DNA of 64,000 nucleotides. Origin: Caenorhabditis remanei. Lineage: Eukaryota; Nematoda; Chromadorea; Rhabditida; Rhabditidae. The DNA lies in contig NC_071332.1 in NCBI RefSeq assembly GCF_010183535.1, forward strand, positions 15,996,001 to 16,060,000, read 5' to 3'. Shown here piece by piece: positions 14,867 to 25,432 of the stretch. Made by a program: the position numbers and the translations under genes. Under the pieces are notes generated by a model. It made no database searches and was not told the DNA's origin. It saw only the letters and a program-made list of their open reading frames with translations. Each line of letters starts with the position of its first letter. Within the stretch, counting starts at the first letter, position 1.

Positions 14867-15693
14867 ATGGTTCAAACTCTAGAAGAATATCATCTCAAGA
14901 ACTATTCGCAGTGTAATGTATCATACAGTTTTCTAGCTTCCTGGCAAGGATTGGCATATCCAAGTCATGTTATTCAGTCGGTCTCGTTTGCCCTTGAAGT
15001 TCTAACGTTTTTTCTGATTATTAGAAAAACTCCAGGTCATATGAAGACCTTCAGGTACCAATTGTTGTTTAGCTACTTTTGGTAAGTAGTTGTTGTTTAC
15101 ATGTTTCAGTAAAACAGAATAAATCGTCTCTTCTATAAATGATATTTTTCCAGGTGCACATTGGTCAACTTACTTTCTTGTTCTCTTGCAACGCCCTATG
15201 TTTATCTCAAGTTTGCTGGCGGTTTTGGAGTTGGACTGCTCAGCTGGTTAGGTTTACCTGCTATGTATCAAGCTGTCACTGGCTTATTTGTCTTATCATG
15301 TCAGACAACATATATAAAAAAAGACCGTATAAAAATGTTCAGGTGCTACTAGTTCATATATATTTTTATTCGAAAGTCGTAGCAGTTCTCTCCAAGAAAA
15401 CAAGTTTAGAATCACTCGGAAGTGTTTTCGAGTGGTCTATCATTCTTCGATTTTCTTCATCAATAGTTCTATATTTCTCGTATTTTTCAAATTGCCAGCA
15501 GATCAAGAAACTGTTAAACTTAACGTGTTAGAGCTGGACCCCTGCCCAACATCAGAATTTTTTCAGTCCGATGTCTTCATAGTGTATACGGATCAGAATC
15601 TTATCAGCTTCTATGTTTGGTTTCTCGGACCTTTTATCTTATTAAATGCAACTGGTCATGTTATATTTCATGCTGCCTGTACTATATACTATC
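14867..15693 (+). pseudogene. Srh chemoreceptor gene broken by an LTR retroelement fragment
   Basis: Exon 1 (14867-15081) starts with an Srh-type N-terminus (SFLASWQGL, IIRKTPGHM) and splices at 15154 to CTLVNLLSCSLATPY. Downstream, in changing frames, come further Srh blocks, the last (DQNLISFYVWFLGPFILLN) nearly identical to the gene at the left edge. The homology stops at 15693, where an LTR begins. The frame change between ~15350 and 15432 suggests additional damage or a missed intron. It is a paralogue of 1-541 and 18053-18260. Confidence 0.68.
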
Positions 15694-15955
15694 TGTTGTA
15701 TCTCGTGCTGATAGAGAACAATGTATATTAATCACTCGTTTATTAGTGATTCAAAATAATAGAATGAGGGGGCAAAGGGTAACAATCTATCCGTAACGGT
15801 CACGTTCCGGAAGCAGGTATATAACTACAACTAAATCAAGAACGAGAGGAAAAGGATGACATTTCCTCTTCGCGGGCAACCGGGGGAGTACGAGGGAAAG
15901 CGGGTAGATCAAAAATAATATAAATCTTTGTGACTAAATAAACAACGTCACAACA
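15694..15955 (-). mobile_element. LTR of a gypsy-like retrotransposon
   Basis: On the minus strand the 262-bp block starts TGTTGTGACG and ends ATACAACA, the TG...CA termini of an LTR. It is preceded by a purine tract (TAGGGAGG, 15963-15956) that fits a polypurine primer site, so it is a 3' LTR. No partner LTR is found in the window. Confidence 0.6.
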
Positions 15956-15984
15956 CCTCCCTACGTAAAGATAAAACATACTGG

Positions 15985-16188
15985 TTAATCAGGTAACAAC
16001 AATGATGGTATCAGGATAAGTAGAACAATAGGAATAATCACAAATGAGAATTTAGATGTGAGATGATGGATCGTACTTGACGACGTTCTTCCTGACACGG
16101 GTTGTCCTTCTTGGTTGAACTGGAGACGGAGCAAGTCGTTGTCCTTGAACTGCTGTAGTTGTTGACTGACTTGACGACGGTAAGACAT
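15985..16188 (-). pseudogene. 3' ORF tail of the LTR element, one TM segment
   Basis: A 67-residue open stretch directly upstream of the polypurine tract and LTR ends with a hydrophobic anchor (FVIIPIVLLILIPSLLL) and a two-residue tail. The place and the anchor fit the end of the last gene (env-like or other 3' ORF) of the retroelement. Its 5' part is lost where integrase sequence in the opposite direction begins at about 16187. Confidence 0.45.
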
Positions 16189-16885
16189 GTTCAGTCAACG
16201 CGGTTACCCTGAAACTCTGGTTTCTGATAATGGTACACAGTTCGTGTCAAAGGAATTTGCTACGATGTGCCAGGATGCAGGAATTGAGCATGTTCGCTCA
16301 CCAGCGGTTCATCCTCAATCGAACGGTCAAGCAGAAAGATTTGTTGACACATTGAAGAGAGGATTGGAAAAGTTAAAAGGGGAGGGAAGTGTGAACACTG
16401 AGATCTTATCTCAATTTCTGTTACACTATCGCTCAACACCGTCAAATGCTCTTGGAGGTTTGACACCAGCGGAGGTTCATCTCGGAAGGCGTCTGAGAAC
16501 AAGGTTATCGTTGATGATGCCGCAGTTGAACAAAACTGTAGATTCAGAGCAAGTGGCTATGAAAGAACAGTTTGATAAGCATCACGGAGTGAAAGCCAGA
16601 AGTTACCGTAAAGGTGATTCTGTATTTGTGAAGGTATTCGAGAAGAATACATGGTCGTGGAAACCTGGAAAGGTTAACCAGCGACAAGGTCGAGTCGTCT
16701 ACGTCATCGGTCTGAATGACGGACGAGAGCGTGTTGTACATGCCAATCAAATGAAGATGCGATTGGAGGAGTCAACACAGGAGCAAAGCAAGGAGCATGA
16801 GTGGGCTACCACTATGTTCGATGTGTTCGAGTTGCCAACAGTTTGGTCGACAAGGAAGTCTACCGATGAAGCGAAGAGGGATATG
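16187..16885 (+). pseudogene. Gypsy-type retrotransposon integrase, C-terminal fragment
   Basis: The frame holds the second and third catalytic residues of the integrase core (Asp in LVSDNGTQF, Glu in QSNGQAERF) and a C-terminal DNA-binding region (YRKGDSVFVKV...WKPGKV). The first catalytic Asp and all upstream pol domains are absent. It runs opposite to the adjoining 3' ORF tail and LTR (15694-16188), so the element has been rearranged as well as truncated. The true end of homology is uncertain; duplicated srh-flank DNA takes over near 16885. Confidence 0.75.
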
Positions 16886-17690
16886 GCGGCTTTTTCGGCA
16901 TTGCCGAACTTTCGAAATAGTTTTTCTTGAACAGTATTTTGATCGGTTATAGTCCCAACTCCTCTAATTGTAAAGCCAAAAATTAATTAGGCTTTTCCAG
17001 CGAGATAATAGGATTTTAGTCAGAAAAAACTGGAAGTTAGATAACAAAAACGCAGTTACATGTTTAACAGTATCAAGATTCAAGAAACACCTTTAGCATT
17101 ATTTGAATTAATTTATCAAAAAAAAGTTCCAATTAAATTCTTAGCCAAAATAGTTAATATTTTTAATGACTCAAATTGACAAACGGCCGTGAGTTGTTTC
17201 GATTCGCTCGAAAATTTGGGAGCACTTGGACAGAAGTGTTCAAATCTGAGAAATGCATGTATATTTTAGAGCTACTCAACTCTTTCTCACTTTTCGAATA
17301 ACATCCAAAAAACATCTGCACCATTGCTTTCCGATAAGAATCGTAAACTGTTAGAATAGTTAAACTGACAGCAATGCAGTGAAGCTCTACAATTAATACA
17401 GCCAAATTCATAAAATCCTGACACGCACAATTAATTGAATATATCACAGCTACTATGACAGCTGGCATCGCAACAAAAATCAATGGAATTCCAGTCTGAA
17501 AAACTGCTCCAATAAAAAACAGTCGCTGTAGACGTTGAGTTTGTGCAGAAACAAGATTAGAAGGGACAATGAATAGATAGTATATAGTACAGGCAGCATG
17601 AAATAAAACATGACCAGTAGCATTTAATAAAATGAATAAAAATGATAAAATACTGTTCAAGAAAAACTATTTCGAAAATTCATGTGCCGT
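16886..17690. repeat. Inverted copy of the srh 3' end, bounded by inverted repeats
   Basis: The segment is the reverse complement of 1-820 (srh 3' end plus downstream flank). It is bounded by inverted copies of a ~35-bp sequence containing CAAGAAAAACTATTTCGAAA (16908-16945 and 17645-17680). The breakpoint within the srh part is at about 17645. Confidence 0.6.
17163..17645 (-). pseudogene. Srh chemoreceptor 3' fragment, inverted
   Basis: It encodes the last two or three helices and the tail of an Srh receptor, nearly identical to 14-541, including the ...RNNSRPFVNLSH end. The first helices are missing because homology begins abruptly at ILLNATGHV. It lies tail-to-tail with the retroelement fragment and cannot make a receptor by itself. 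Confidence 0.7.
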
Positions 17691-18054
17691 CTCATGCTCG
17701 GTTTTATATGGATTGTCCCTTGAAAGTTACATCTCTCTTCGTTTCATAAATTTAGGAGTCTGTAATCAAAAAAAAAAATTTTAAGGTCACAATAGCAAAA
17801 TCATTGAGAATGCAACCTGACGCAATTCATACGACATTTCACTTTTAGATAAAAATAACACGGAAGCAGCTGAATTTTTTAGATTTTTATGCACAGGTCT
17901 CATTTCATTTCCTTCTATTTTTTTTTCTTATCTTTCAAGTGTACCAATCGCATTGCAAGTCTAGAATTTGATCAGAGACAGGTGATTTGGCATATTGCAT
18001 ACGACACAACTTACACTTCCATCCCTCGGACAACTTCCTCTGCAATTTTTGTCA

Positions 18055-18262
18055 TGGTTATAACTCTAGATGAATATTATATCAAGAACTATTCGCAGTG
18101 TAATGTATCATATAGTTTTCTAGCTTTCTGGCAAGGATTAAATCCAAGCCGTGTTATTCAGTCGGTCTCGTTTGCACTTGAAGTTTTTTATGATAATAAG
18201 AAAACTAACGTTTTTTTATGATAATAAGAAAAACTCCAGTTCAGATGAAAACTTTCAGTTTC
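18055..18262 (+). pseudogene. Srh chemoreceptor 5' fragment
   Basis: It starts like the copy at 14867 (EEY/DEYY...KNYSQCNVSYSFLA) and reads through the first helix, then has a local ~30-bp duplication (ATGATAATAAGAAAA twice) that breaks the frame. At about 18262 it joins an F-box/FTH pseudogene in opposite orientation. No later exons follow. Confidence 0.65.
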
Positions 18263-18857
18263 CAATTGTTGGGATCGATAAATTGGAGAATAGATATCAC
18301 ATCTTTTTGATCTACCACCGCCATTCTGATAATTTTCGTGCGAATCGGGTGATCCAAACTCTCAAAAGCTTTCAGCACCACACTGTACAAAATATTGTTA
18401 TGGCTTGAGATGTTGGTATTAGAATCATGGTAATACGTGTCTATATAGATTTCCTCCAAAACTGACTTTCGGTTCTTCAGAATATTTGCCAAATCTTGTG
18501 AGTAAGCATTCGAGACTGCCTCTTCTTCAATCAACTTTTCGCGAGGTCTAACACCATTCTCAAAATTTTCAAGTGTCCGGAGCAATCCTCTTTCCTGAAC
18601 TTCATACTTGATGTCGATGAAATTTGCTGAAAAAATTATAGTTAAACTCATACTTGTAGGCTCGGTCTTCATTAAAAAGAACCAATTTTTATTTTAAAAA
18701 ATGAATATTTTTGCTGAGTTTTCGGACATTTTTCTAGTTTTGAATCATAGTCAAAAATCGAAAAAAATTGAAAAAACTCACATTGAACGAAAATCTAGAT
18801 TCTCCATAATTGCGGATAAAGCAAAATCAGGAAGCTGTGCAGAATCTCAGTTGTCAT
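18262..18857 (-). pseudogene. F-box/FTH (fbxa-type) pseudogene A
   Basis: Exon 1 (18857-18782) aligns with the F-box exon of gene E but has lost four nucleotides after ATGACAACTGA, which puts a stop into the frame. The body (about 18630-18262) keeps an FTH-type core (VVDQKDVISILQFID) but lacks the start of the domain and everything after SILQFID. It ends at the junction with the srh fragment. Intact relatives would pair an F-box (SCF ubiquitin-ligase adaptor) with an FTH/DUF38 substrate-binding domain. Confidence 0.65.
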
Positions 18858-18914
18858 CTTGGAAGTATAAAAAATAGAAATCTATAGAATGACTTTGAGA
18901 AAATTCTGACGGAG

Positions 18915-19115
18915 AGATAGAGATACACAGAAAATACAATATTTGTTTGCGTGTGAAGAAAAGGGTCAGGCCCTGGGCAAAAAAATGTTGTGGGGGATTT
19001 CGCAATAGTTATTATTACTGAAGTTTTTGATGAAAACTTTATAATTTTTACAAATAAAACAAGAGTTATTTAACAAAAGTTCTGGAAAACTACATCAAAT
19101 GTCATTTCAATCACC
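18915..19115 (-). repeat. Duplicate of the gene E promoter / gene F 3' end region
   Basis: The sequence from GACGGAGAGATAGAGA to TTCAATCACCGAC matches 26940-27150, which spans the E upstream region and the last codons of gene F. It shows that locus A arose by duplication of the E-F neighbourhood. Confidence 0.55.
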
Positions 19116-19290
19116 GACAAAAAATATATTCATAATGATCTTGGACTATCAGTATGTGAAGTTACCACTCAACCAATTGAATGATAAAATTGTCATACTT
19201 TTCTTTAAGGCAAGAATAAAATAATAATTATTTTATTTTTCTCCAATGACACAAATTAAAACGATAATACAATATATAAATGATGAGTAA

Positions 19291-20430
19291 TCAAAATCGC
19301 AATTCATTTTGCATCAAATAACTCTCTGGTATCGAAGAAAACGGAATTCTTGCAAAAGCAATTTTTGTGCTGAATCCCCTTGATGGAGTCATCGACAACG
19401 CAGAATTCGCATTGCGATTCCAAAAATACCATTCTTTTTGATTTTTTCCCCAAAGTCCAGTTTCAATATACGGCTCTCCAAATTGTTCGAACATTTCATC
19501 ATCATCACCCTCCTCATAGTAAAGTGTGAATCTCTTGAAATGTGGGGAATTCAACAATGCCTGAAAATGTTTCAAATGAAAATTAGGTCCTTAGGAAAAC
19601 ACTTACCACTTTCAACATCTCTAAATCTTCTGGTCTTAACGTCTTCACTGTGGTTTCAGCTCTAGAAAAATGTGTGAATTTCTTAAGCGTTTCAGCAGGA
19701 ATATAGAAATTACTGATCTCAATCTCCTCTAAGTTCCACCAGAATCCCATATCTGTCAGATCGTCAATGTCCAATTCTTTTTTCACACCATAATGGTAGA
19801 TCAACAAACTCTTTATAGCCTTTTGATCAATGTACGGTAGAATTGACATCAATTCTTTTCCTCATAAATTGTCTGAGAGAATTTGACGACTTGAAGTGGA
19901 TGGTCTCGCCGAATCAACATATTTTTTAAGTTCTCCAGAAATTGATTGAGAATTTCTTCTTGATTTTCTAATGAAACCTTCCCAATGAAAAACTTGGCTT
20001 CCAACTTCAAATCACTCAAAGGTGATTTTTGAAAGCTCAACAATATTGACAAATCCCCGCAGGCGGCATCCAGGAAGTTGCCATTTTTCAAAGTTTTTGA
20101 AAGCAAATCAATTTTTCCTCCTTTTCGATATACAAGCTTGCATTCACCATTTTCAGAAAAGTATCGATAGTTGAGTATTTTGGTCCATACTGATATACTA
20201 TTAGTTTGAAAATCTATACAAATTTCAGGAATCGCAAAATCTGGTTTACTGGAGTCGATGAAGTCACGGAGACTGCGAGCCACTTTTCGGAGGGATAGAC
20301 TGAAATAAATATTAAGAAAATTATTCTATCAAAAATCTCACATAGAAATGAAATCCAATTTGCTCAGGATCTCCTTCATAGCAATATCAGGCATATCTGT
20401 TAGTTTAATTTCCGATTCCGAGGACGACAT
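19291..20430 (-). pseudogene. F-box/FTH gene B with a frameshift
   Basis: Exon 1 (20430-20342) encodes a short F-box (LTDMPDIAMKEILSKLDFIS). Exon 2 (20299-19607) begins LSLRKVARSLRDFID and continues as FTH domain. Exon 3 (19560-19291) gives the C-terminal part. All splice sites are canonical. In exon 2 the frame ends at 19849 (IYEEKN, stop) while the conserved continuation MSILPYID lies one frame over, so one nucleotide is missing relative to its paralogues. This makes it a recent pseudogene unless the base is a sequence error. Domain function by family: substrate adaptor of an SCF ubiquitin ligase. Confidence 0.7.
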
Positions 20431-20599
20431 TTTGGAAGCAAAATAATTGTAGAAATGTGGAGAATTCGATTGAATGTACATAGAGTGAAAAGTTGACAAA
20501 CTGATAAGAATTTGAGTCACATGTGACAGAAAACTATATTTATTCAAAGATTAAAACATATTAGAGGATACAGCGTCGCCTTTGGTTCCTTATCAACAG

Positions 20600-20880
20600 C
20601 ATTAGTTAAAAAAAACCAGACTTCGCCAAGGTCCGAAAAAGTTACGGCCCGGATTTGAACTTTTGAAATTTTTTCACTACAATTTTTTTTGCAAAAATTT
20701 TCCATGTTTATTCTGAATTATTATTCTCAAAAACCTCTGAAACATATAAAATATCAGCCTTGAGAAGTTTTTTTTCCAAAAAATAGTTTGAATTTTTTCA
20801 TTACTGAACTTCCAGGCCGGGAGAACTTTTTTTCGGGCCCGGCGCCGCCGGTTGCAAGGCTGAAAAAAAAACACTCTGAT
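20600..20880. repeat. Dispersed repeat, copy 1
   Basis: CCCGGATTTGAA...TTTTTTCACTAC... through GGTTGCAAGGCTG is shared in the same orientation with 21975-22170. It contains GGCCGGGAGAAC and CGGGCCCGGCGCCGCCGG, a GC-rich core in AT-rich flanks. It lies between genes B and C. Confidence 0.5.
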
Positions 20881-20922
20881 CTGCAATAATTTATTTATTC
20901 ATTAACACAAAATGAAGATTTC

Positions 20923-21934
20923 TCAATCTCGCTTCTCCGGAAGATCCGAATACTTCACCCGAGTAAGCCTCAACCATGAAAACAAGTTGCTCTGCACTGA
21001 AATCACATCTTCCTCATTATCCGGAATTCTGAAGAACCATCTGGCTCCTCTGTCCTCATCATCATAACTTCCATCGAATCGGTGTCCGAAAAGTGTTCTC
21101 AGATCTTGGTCCTGTGGTTCATAGTAGATTTCGAACTGATTCATAGTTGGGCAGGTTTTGAATATCTGAAAAGAAATTCTAGATAATAAAAACTTTGAAA
21201 ATCAACATACCTCTCTTAAAACACTTATCGTCGCTGTATTGATTGTTTTTATTGAAATTTCTACTTTCGAAAATTTAGCAAAACTCTTAATTGGCTCGGA
21301 TACCCAAAAGTCGTTGTTGATTTCCACCTTTTTTGCCAGTTTCCACTGCTCCAGTCTCACAATTTGATCTATTTTCAAGTTTTGTGAACCTAATCCTTTG
21401 GAATTTCCAATTGATATTCTTTCAAGTGTACTTGAATCAATGAACGGTAGCACTGGCATCATCTCATTTTGATCTACTATTCCAAAATCGATATCGTTGA
21501 CTTTCAGCGGGATAGCTCTAGATTCCAATAACGTTTTGAGCTTTTCCAGTATCCCAGATGAAACTTCTCCCAGAGTCTGCATTTTTTCGAATTTATATTC
21601 ATAATGTTCCAGTACCAAACTAAATTTCTGCAATATTCGCTTCTGATGTCTCATAATAGTTTCAAAATCAATCCAGAAGAAATCCACAAAATCCTCGTTT
21701 CCTCTTAATTGTTTCTTCTTCTTCAACCCGCTATTTTTGACAGTGGAACATCCTTTTTTGTGATTTCGATATTTGATTTCAGTAGACCTGTCATAAGATA
21801 GAGATTTCGGATCCACAATTCTCAACGAGATTCGTTTCGTGTTGATTCGAAGATAAATTTCAGAAATGGAAGATGGAGGGATGACGTCATCAATGAAGTG
21901 TCGGAGATCTCGGCACACTTTTTGGAGTGTTAGT
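20923..21934 (-). CDS. F-box/FTH (fbxa-type) gene C, F-box exon not found
   Basis: Exon 2 (21934-21211) starts LTLQKVCRDLRHFIDD and carries the FTH domain (PVLPFIDSSTLERI, LEQWKLAKKV). Exon 3 (21165-20923) is the C-terminal part ending ...SDLPEKRD. Both exons are open and canonically spliced. The usual ~80-nt first exon with the F-box should lie upstream on the minus strand, but between 21935 and gene D at 22355 I find only a dispersed repeat (21975-22170). The gene may have lost its F-box exon through this insertion, or use a distant one. It is divergent from gene D. Confidence 0.65.
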
Positions 21935-21974
21935 CTGAAATTAAGATCTTATTTGCAGACTAGCAAAATTCGGA

Positions 21975-22170
21975 GTCGGTCCGGATTTGAATTTTTGAAC
22001 TTTTTTCACTACGATTTGTATTACTTAATTTCCTGAATTTTTTCAATGTTTCTGAAAAATTGTATTCATCAAAAACCTTTGGAACCTGCAAAAAATCACT
22101 CTTAAGAAGCTATTCCAAAAATTTGACAAGTGTTTTTTTTGGCCTGATCCGGCTCCTTGCAAGGCTGATT
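21975..22170. repeat. Dispersed repeat, copy 2
   Basis: Homologous to 20641-20860. It sits where the first exon of gene C would be expected. Confidence 0.5.
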
Positions 22171-22354
22171 AATTGTGATCATAATTACCTCAGAGCAAAA
22201 AGTCAAAGAATAAAAGACCATTCAGAAATGAGTAGTATGGCAAATGTCAACATATCGACCTTCAAAATGTTTGTCTTCTTTCTTATCATTTTCCCCCAAG
22301 ATAGACCGTATTTAGTACTTTACAATCACTTTTTCTCTTTATGCCTACTGAAAA

Positions 22355-23568
22355 ATGTCCTCCAATTTGTCTCTAATTACCCTACCGGATACAAGTTTAA
22401 ATAATGTTTTATCATACTTGGATTACAAGTCAACGTAAGTTACTCTTAAGTGGATTCAATAATTCATTTTTTCCTTATAGACAATCCCTGCGAAAAGTTT
22501 GTCGGGATTTACGATACTTCATTGATGACGTCGTTCCATGCTCATCAGTCATGAAAATCTCTCTTCGTATAAACTCGAAATTTATTGTTTTGAAATTTAT
22601 CGAGTGTGGAGTTCTGATGGAAATCGAATATCGTTATCATGAAAAAGGATGTGTTGTGGTTGGCGGAGGAAAGAACGAAAAACTGATGGAAGGGCAAGAA
22701 TTTGCTAGAATATTTTGGAATGATTTTGAGGAAATGTTGAAGCATCAGAAGTCAGCCTTGGAGGAGTTCACTATCGTTTTTATGCATTTCGACGCTGAAA
22801 ATAATCTTCAAAAAGACGAAGAAATCTACCAAGTTTCAACTGGATTCCTGGAACTCCTCAAGACAAATCTATCAGCCAGAATTCACCCTTTACAAACAAA
22901 ATTCATTCAAATAAACGCGCTCCATCAGAATGAAGTGATGTCGATTCTTCCATTTATTGACACCCAGAGAGTTGAAAGAGTGACAATTATGAGTGCAAAA
23001 GGATCGACTGAAATCGAATTTGATTTTCCGGAAATTTTGAATTTAGAGCAATGGAAAAACTCAACGCGCTCCGGAATTTTTAAGAGCGTTGATTTGTCTT
23101 CACCAAGTGAAAGTGTAGATCAAACTATTGCTGGAAAGTTGCACTTGGTTGCACTCGATGGAGGATCAGCAGTGTCTATGGGATCGGTAAGTTTCGCGAA
23201 GTGAAAGATATATGTTTAGAATATAAACTTAATTCCAGAAGTTCCTCAATTCATCTGTCTTCCAATTCTTCGAAATTTACTACAATGAGAGCATGGGAGG
23301 TGGTTCGTTGACTGGACAGTTGAAGGAGAAGCTTGGCGAACCGTATAAAGATGGAATACATCATTCAAAGAGGACATGGTTTTTTCAATATGATGGAGTA
23401 GACAATGTTTTCCAATTGTGCAATGATTCAAGCGGTGAAAAAGTGGTTTCGTATAAACGGATCAGGCCAGAGGAGGTTCCAGATGATGCAGATACAGTAG
23501 CGAGCATAAGTGAGCACCCCTTCATATTTTTATGTGTAACTCTGTTGAATCGTGTCCGTTTTTTATAA
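22355..23568 (+). CDS. F-box/FTH (fbxa-type) gene D with MITE-derived C-terminus
   Basis: Exon 1 (22355-22434) encodes an F-box (LITLPDTSLNNVLSYLDYKS). Exon 2 (22481-23186) encodes SLRKVCRDLRYFIDD and the FTH domain (HQNEVMSILPFIDTQ, LEQWKN). Exon 3 (23239-23568) begins KFLNSSVFQFFEIYYNE. The coding frame runs into the palindromic MITE at 23493, so about the last 25 residues are transposon-encoded. The original C-terminus may survive as the relic at 25000-25120 beyond it. Total 371 aa. After LEQWKN the sequence departs from paralogues, so a local frame problem near 23055 is possible. Expected role: SCF substrate adaptor. Confidence 0.7.
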
Positions 23569-24640
23569 ACTTTTTTTTGAAAGAAAGCCAAAGAATTCAG
23601 CAATAAGAAAATATGTTTTTTGAAAAATTTCCATCACTGATTTTTTTGATAATCGATTTTTCCTGATCTTAATTTAAAAATCCGAAAAAAAACTTTTTAT
23701 TTTTCTCTTGGAGTTATTGAGTTTTTGATGTCAAAATGTTGGAAAATGATCAGATAAACAAAAAATTATGTTGAATTGGCTTCTCAACTCCTGAGTATCG
23801 TGCTAGAGCTCCAGAAGTCAAAAGTAGTGCCCTCGGGGAAATAATCATAACTCATCCAAAAATGCTTCAAATTTTTTGAAATATGTACCAAAACACGTGT
23901 CTTGAGTTTTTCTACAAACTAACATTAAAAAGTTACAATTTTAGAAAAAATAATTTTTCAAATTTTTTTCACTCAAAAATTATTTTATTCTCATTTTTTC
24001 TCAATTTCCGTTATTTTCTGGCTATAACACGAACAAGGAATACATACATGTGCTTTTTATTTGTGACAAAGCACTTTGCATACAGTTTTTGAAAGGTATG
24101 TACGTTTTATAGCCAAAAAATAACGGAAATTGGGAAAAATGGGAATAAAATAATTTTTGAGTGAAAAAAATTTGAAAAATTATTTTTTCTAAAATTGTAA
24201 CTTTTTAATGTTAGTTTGTAGAAAAACTCAAGACACGTGTTTTAGTACATATTTCAAAAAATTTGAAGCATTTTTTGATGAGTTATGATTATTTCCCCGA
24301 GAGCAGTACTTTTGACTTCTGGAGCTCTAGCACGATACTCAGGAGTTGAGAAGCCAATTCAACATAATTTTTTGTTCATCTGATCATTTTCCAACATTTT
24401 GACATCAAAAACTCAATAACTCCAAGAGAAAAATAAAAAGTTTTTTTTCGGATTTTTAAATCAAGATCAGGAAAAATCGATTATCAAAAAAATCAGTGAT
24501 GGAAATTTTTCAAAAAACATATTTTCTTATTGCTGAATACTTTGGCGTTCTTTCAAAAAAAGGTTTGTGCAAAATGGACACGATTCATCAGAGTTACACA
24601 TAAAAGTATGAAGGGGTGCTCACTTATGCTCGCTACTGTA
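23493..24640. mobile_element. Tc1/mariner-type palindromic MITE, 1.15 kb
   Basis: Almost the whole element is an inverted repeat centred near 24067. It starts TACAGTAGCGAGCATAAG and ends with the exact reverse complement. The TA-CAGT...ACTG-TA ends fit insertion at a TA dinucleotide, as in Tc1/mariner elements. It has no transposase gene. Partial copies are at 992-1425 and 34236-34455. Confidence 0.8.
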
Positions 24641-24759
24641 TACTAGGTTGATTAAGGCTTTGTTGTGAAATAAAGGTTTGAATAAAAGTTGTTAATTTTG
24701 ATAAGGAAGACTATTTTGATTTCCTGGAAAAACTCAAATTGTATAACTTTTAAAAAAAT

Positions 24760-25120
24760 TTCGATAATGAAAACCTTAATGAAAGTCAAGTATTGACACC
24801 ATGTGAAGGAATATGTTATGGTATTACACAAAGGCGTAGATAATAAGAAAGAACGAATAAGGGGTCGCAATTTTGCTTCAATTTTTTGGAATGATTTTAA
24901 AAAAGTAAAAAAAAAAGGTTGAGCGGACCAAGACATTATCAGAACAGCTGATCGAGCAGATTGGTTAGCCGTATGAAGATTCAAAGTACAAAAAATGGTT
25001 GGGTTGTCCGAATTCCGTGGGTTCAACGAGAATCTCGAGCTGTGCGATTATTTGAATCCAACAAAAATGGTTTCATTAAATCGAATGAAGACGGAAACTG
25101 TTCCAAAGAACGTAAGAGTT
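24760..25120 (+). pseudogene. F-box/FTH relic downstream of the MITE
   Basis: Short FTH-like pieces occur in different frames: an IRGRNFASIFWNDFKK stretch near 24850-24905 and an ELCDYLNPTKMVSLNR stretch near 25035-25090. The latter resembles what gene D lacks. It is decayed by frameshifts and stops. It is either a separate gene copy or includes the displaced 3' end of D. Confidence 0.5.
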
Positions 25121-25432
25121 GAATACGTGTTTCATAGTCTTTGTTGTAATTAGAACATCATGATTTTATGTCAATTTTGGTGTGAAGAGTTAAAAAAAAA
25201 TTAACTCACATTGATCTAAAGTCCAAATTTTCCAGAATTGTGTTTAGGACATTATCCGGCATTTTGACGAGAGAGGCGTCCATTCTTGAATAAATGAAGT
25301 TTAATAAGTTTTGAAAAAATCAAATAATTTAGGTATTTACAGATGAAAATGAACACATGATTCAAATAACGAAAAATCTAAATTGGGAAAGGGAAAACAT
25401 TTATTAAAATTCAACGATTCTCAAAAAAAGAA

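Noticed and set aside
18241..18672. Start codon at 18672 for a complete small protein
   Set aside because: The frame before 18630 is intronic relative to paralogues; homology begins later, so it is a pseudogene fragment.
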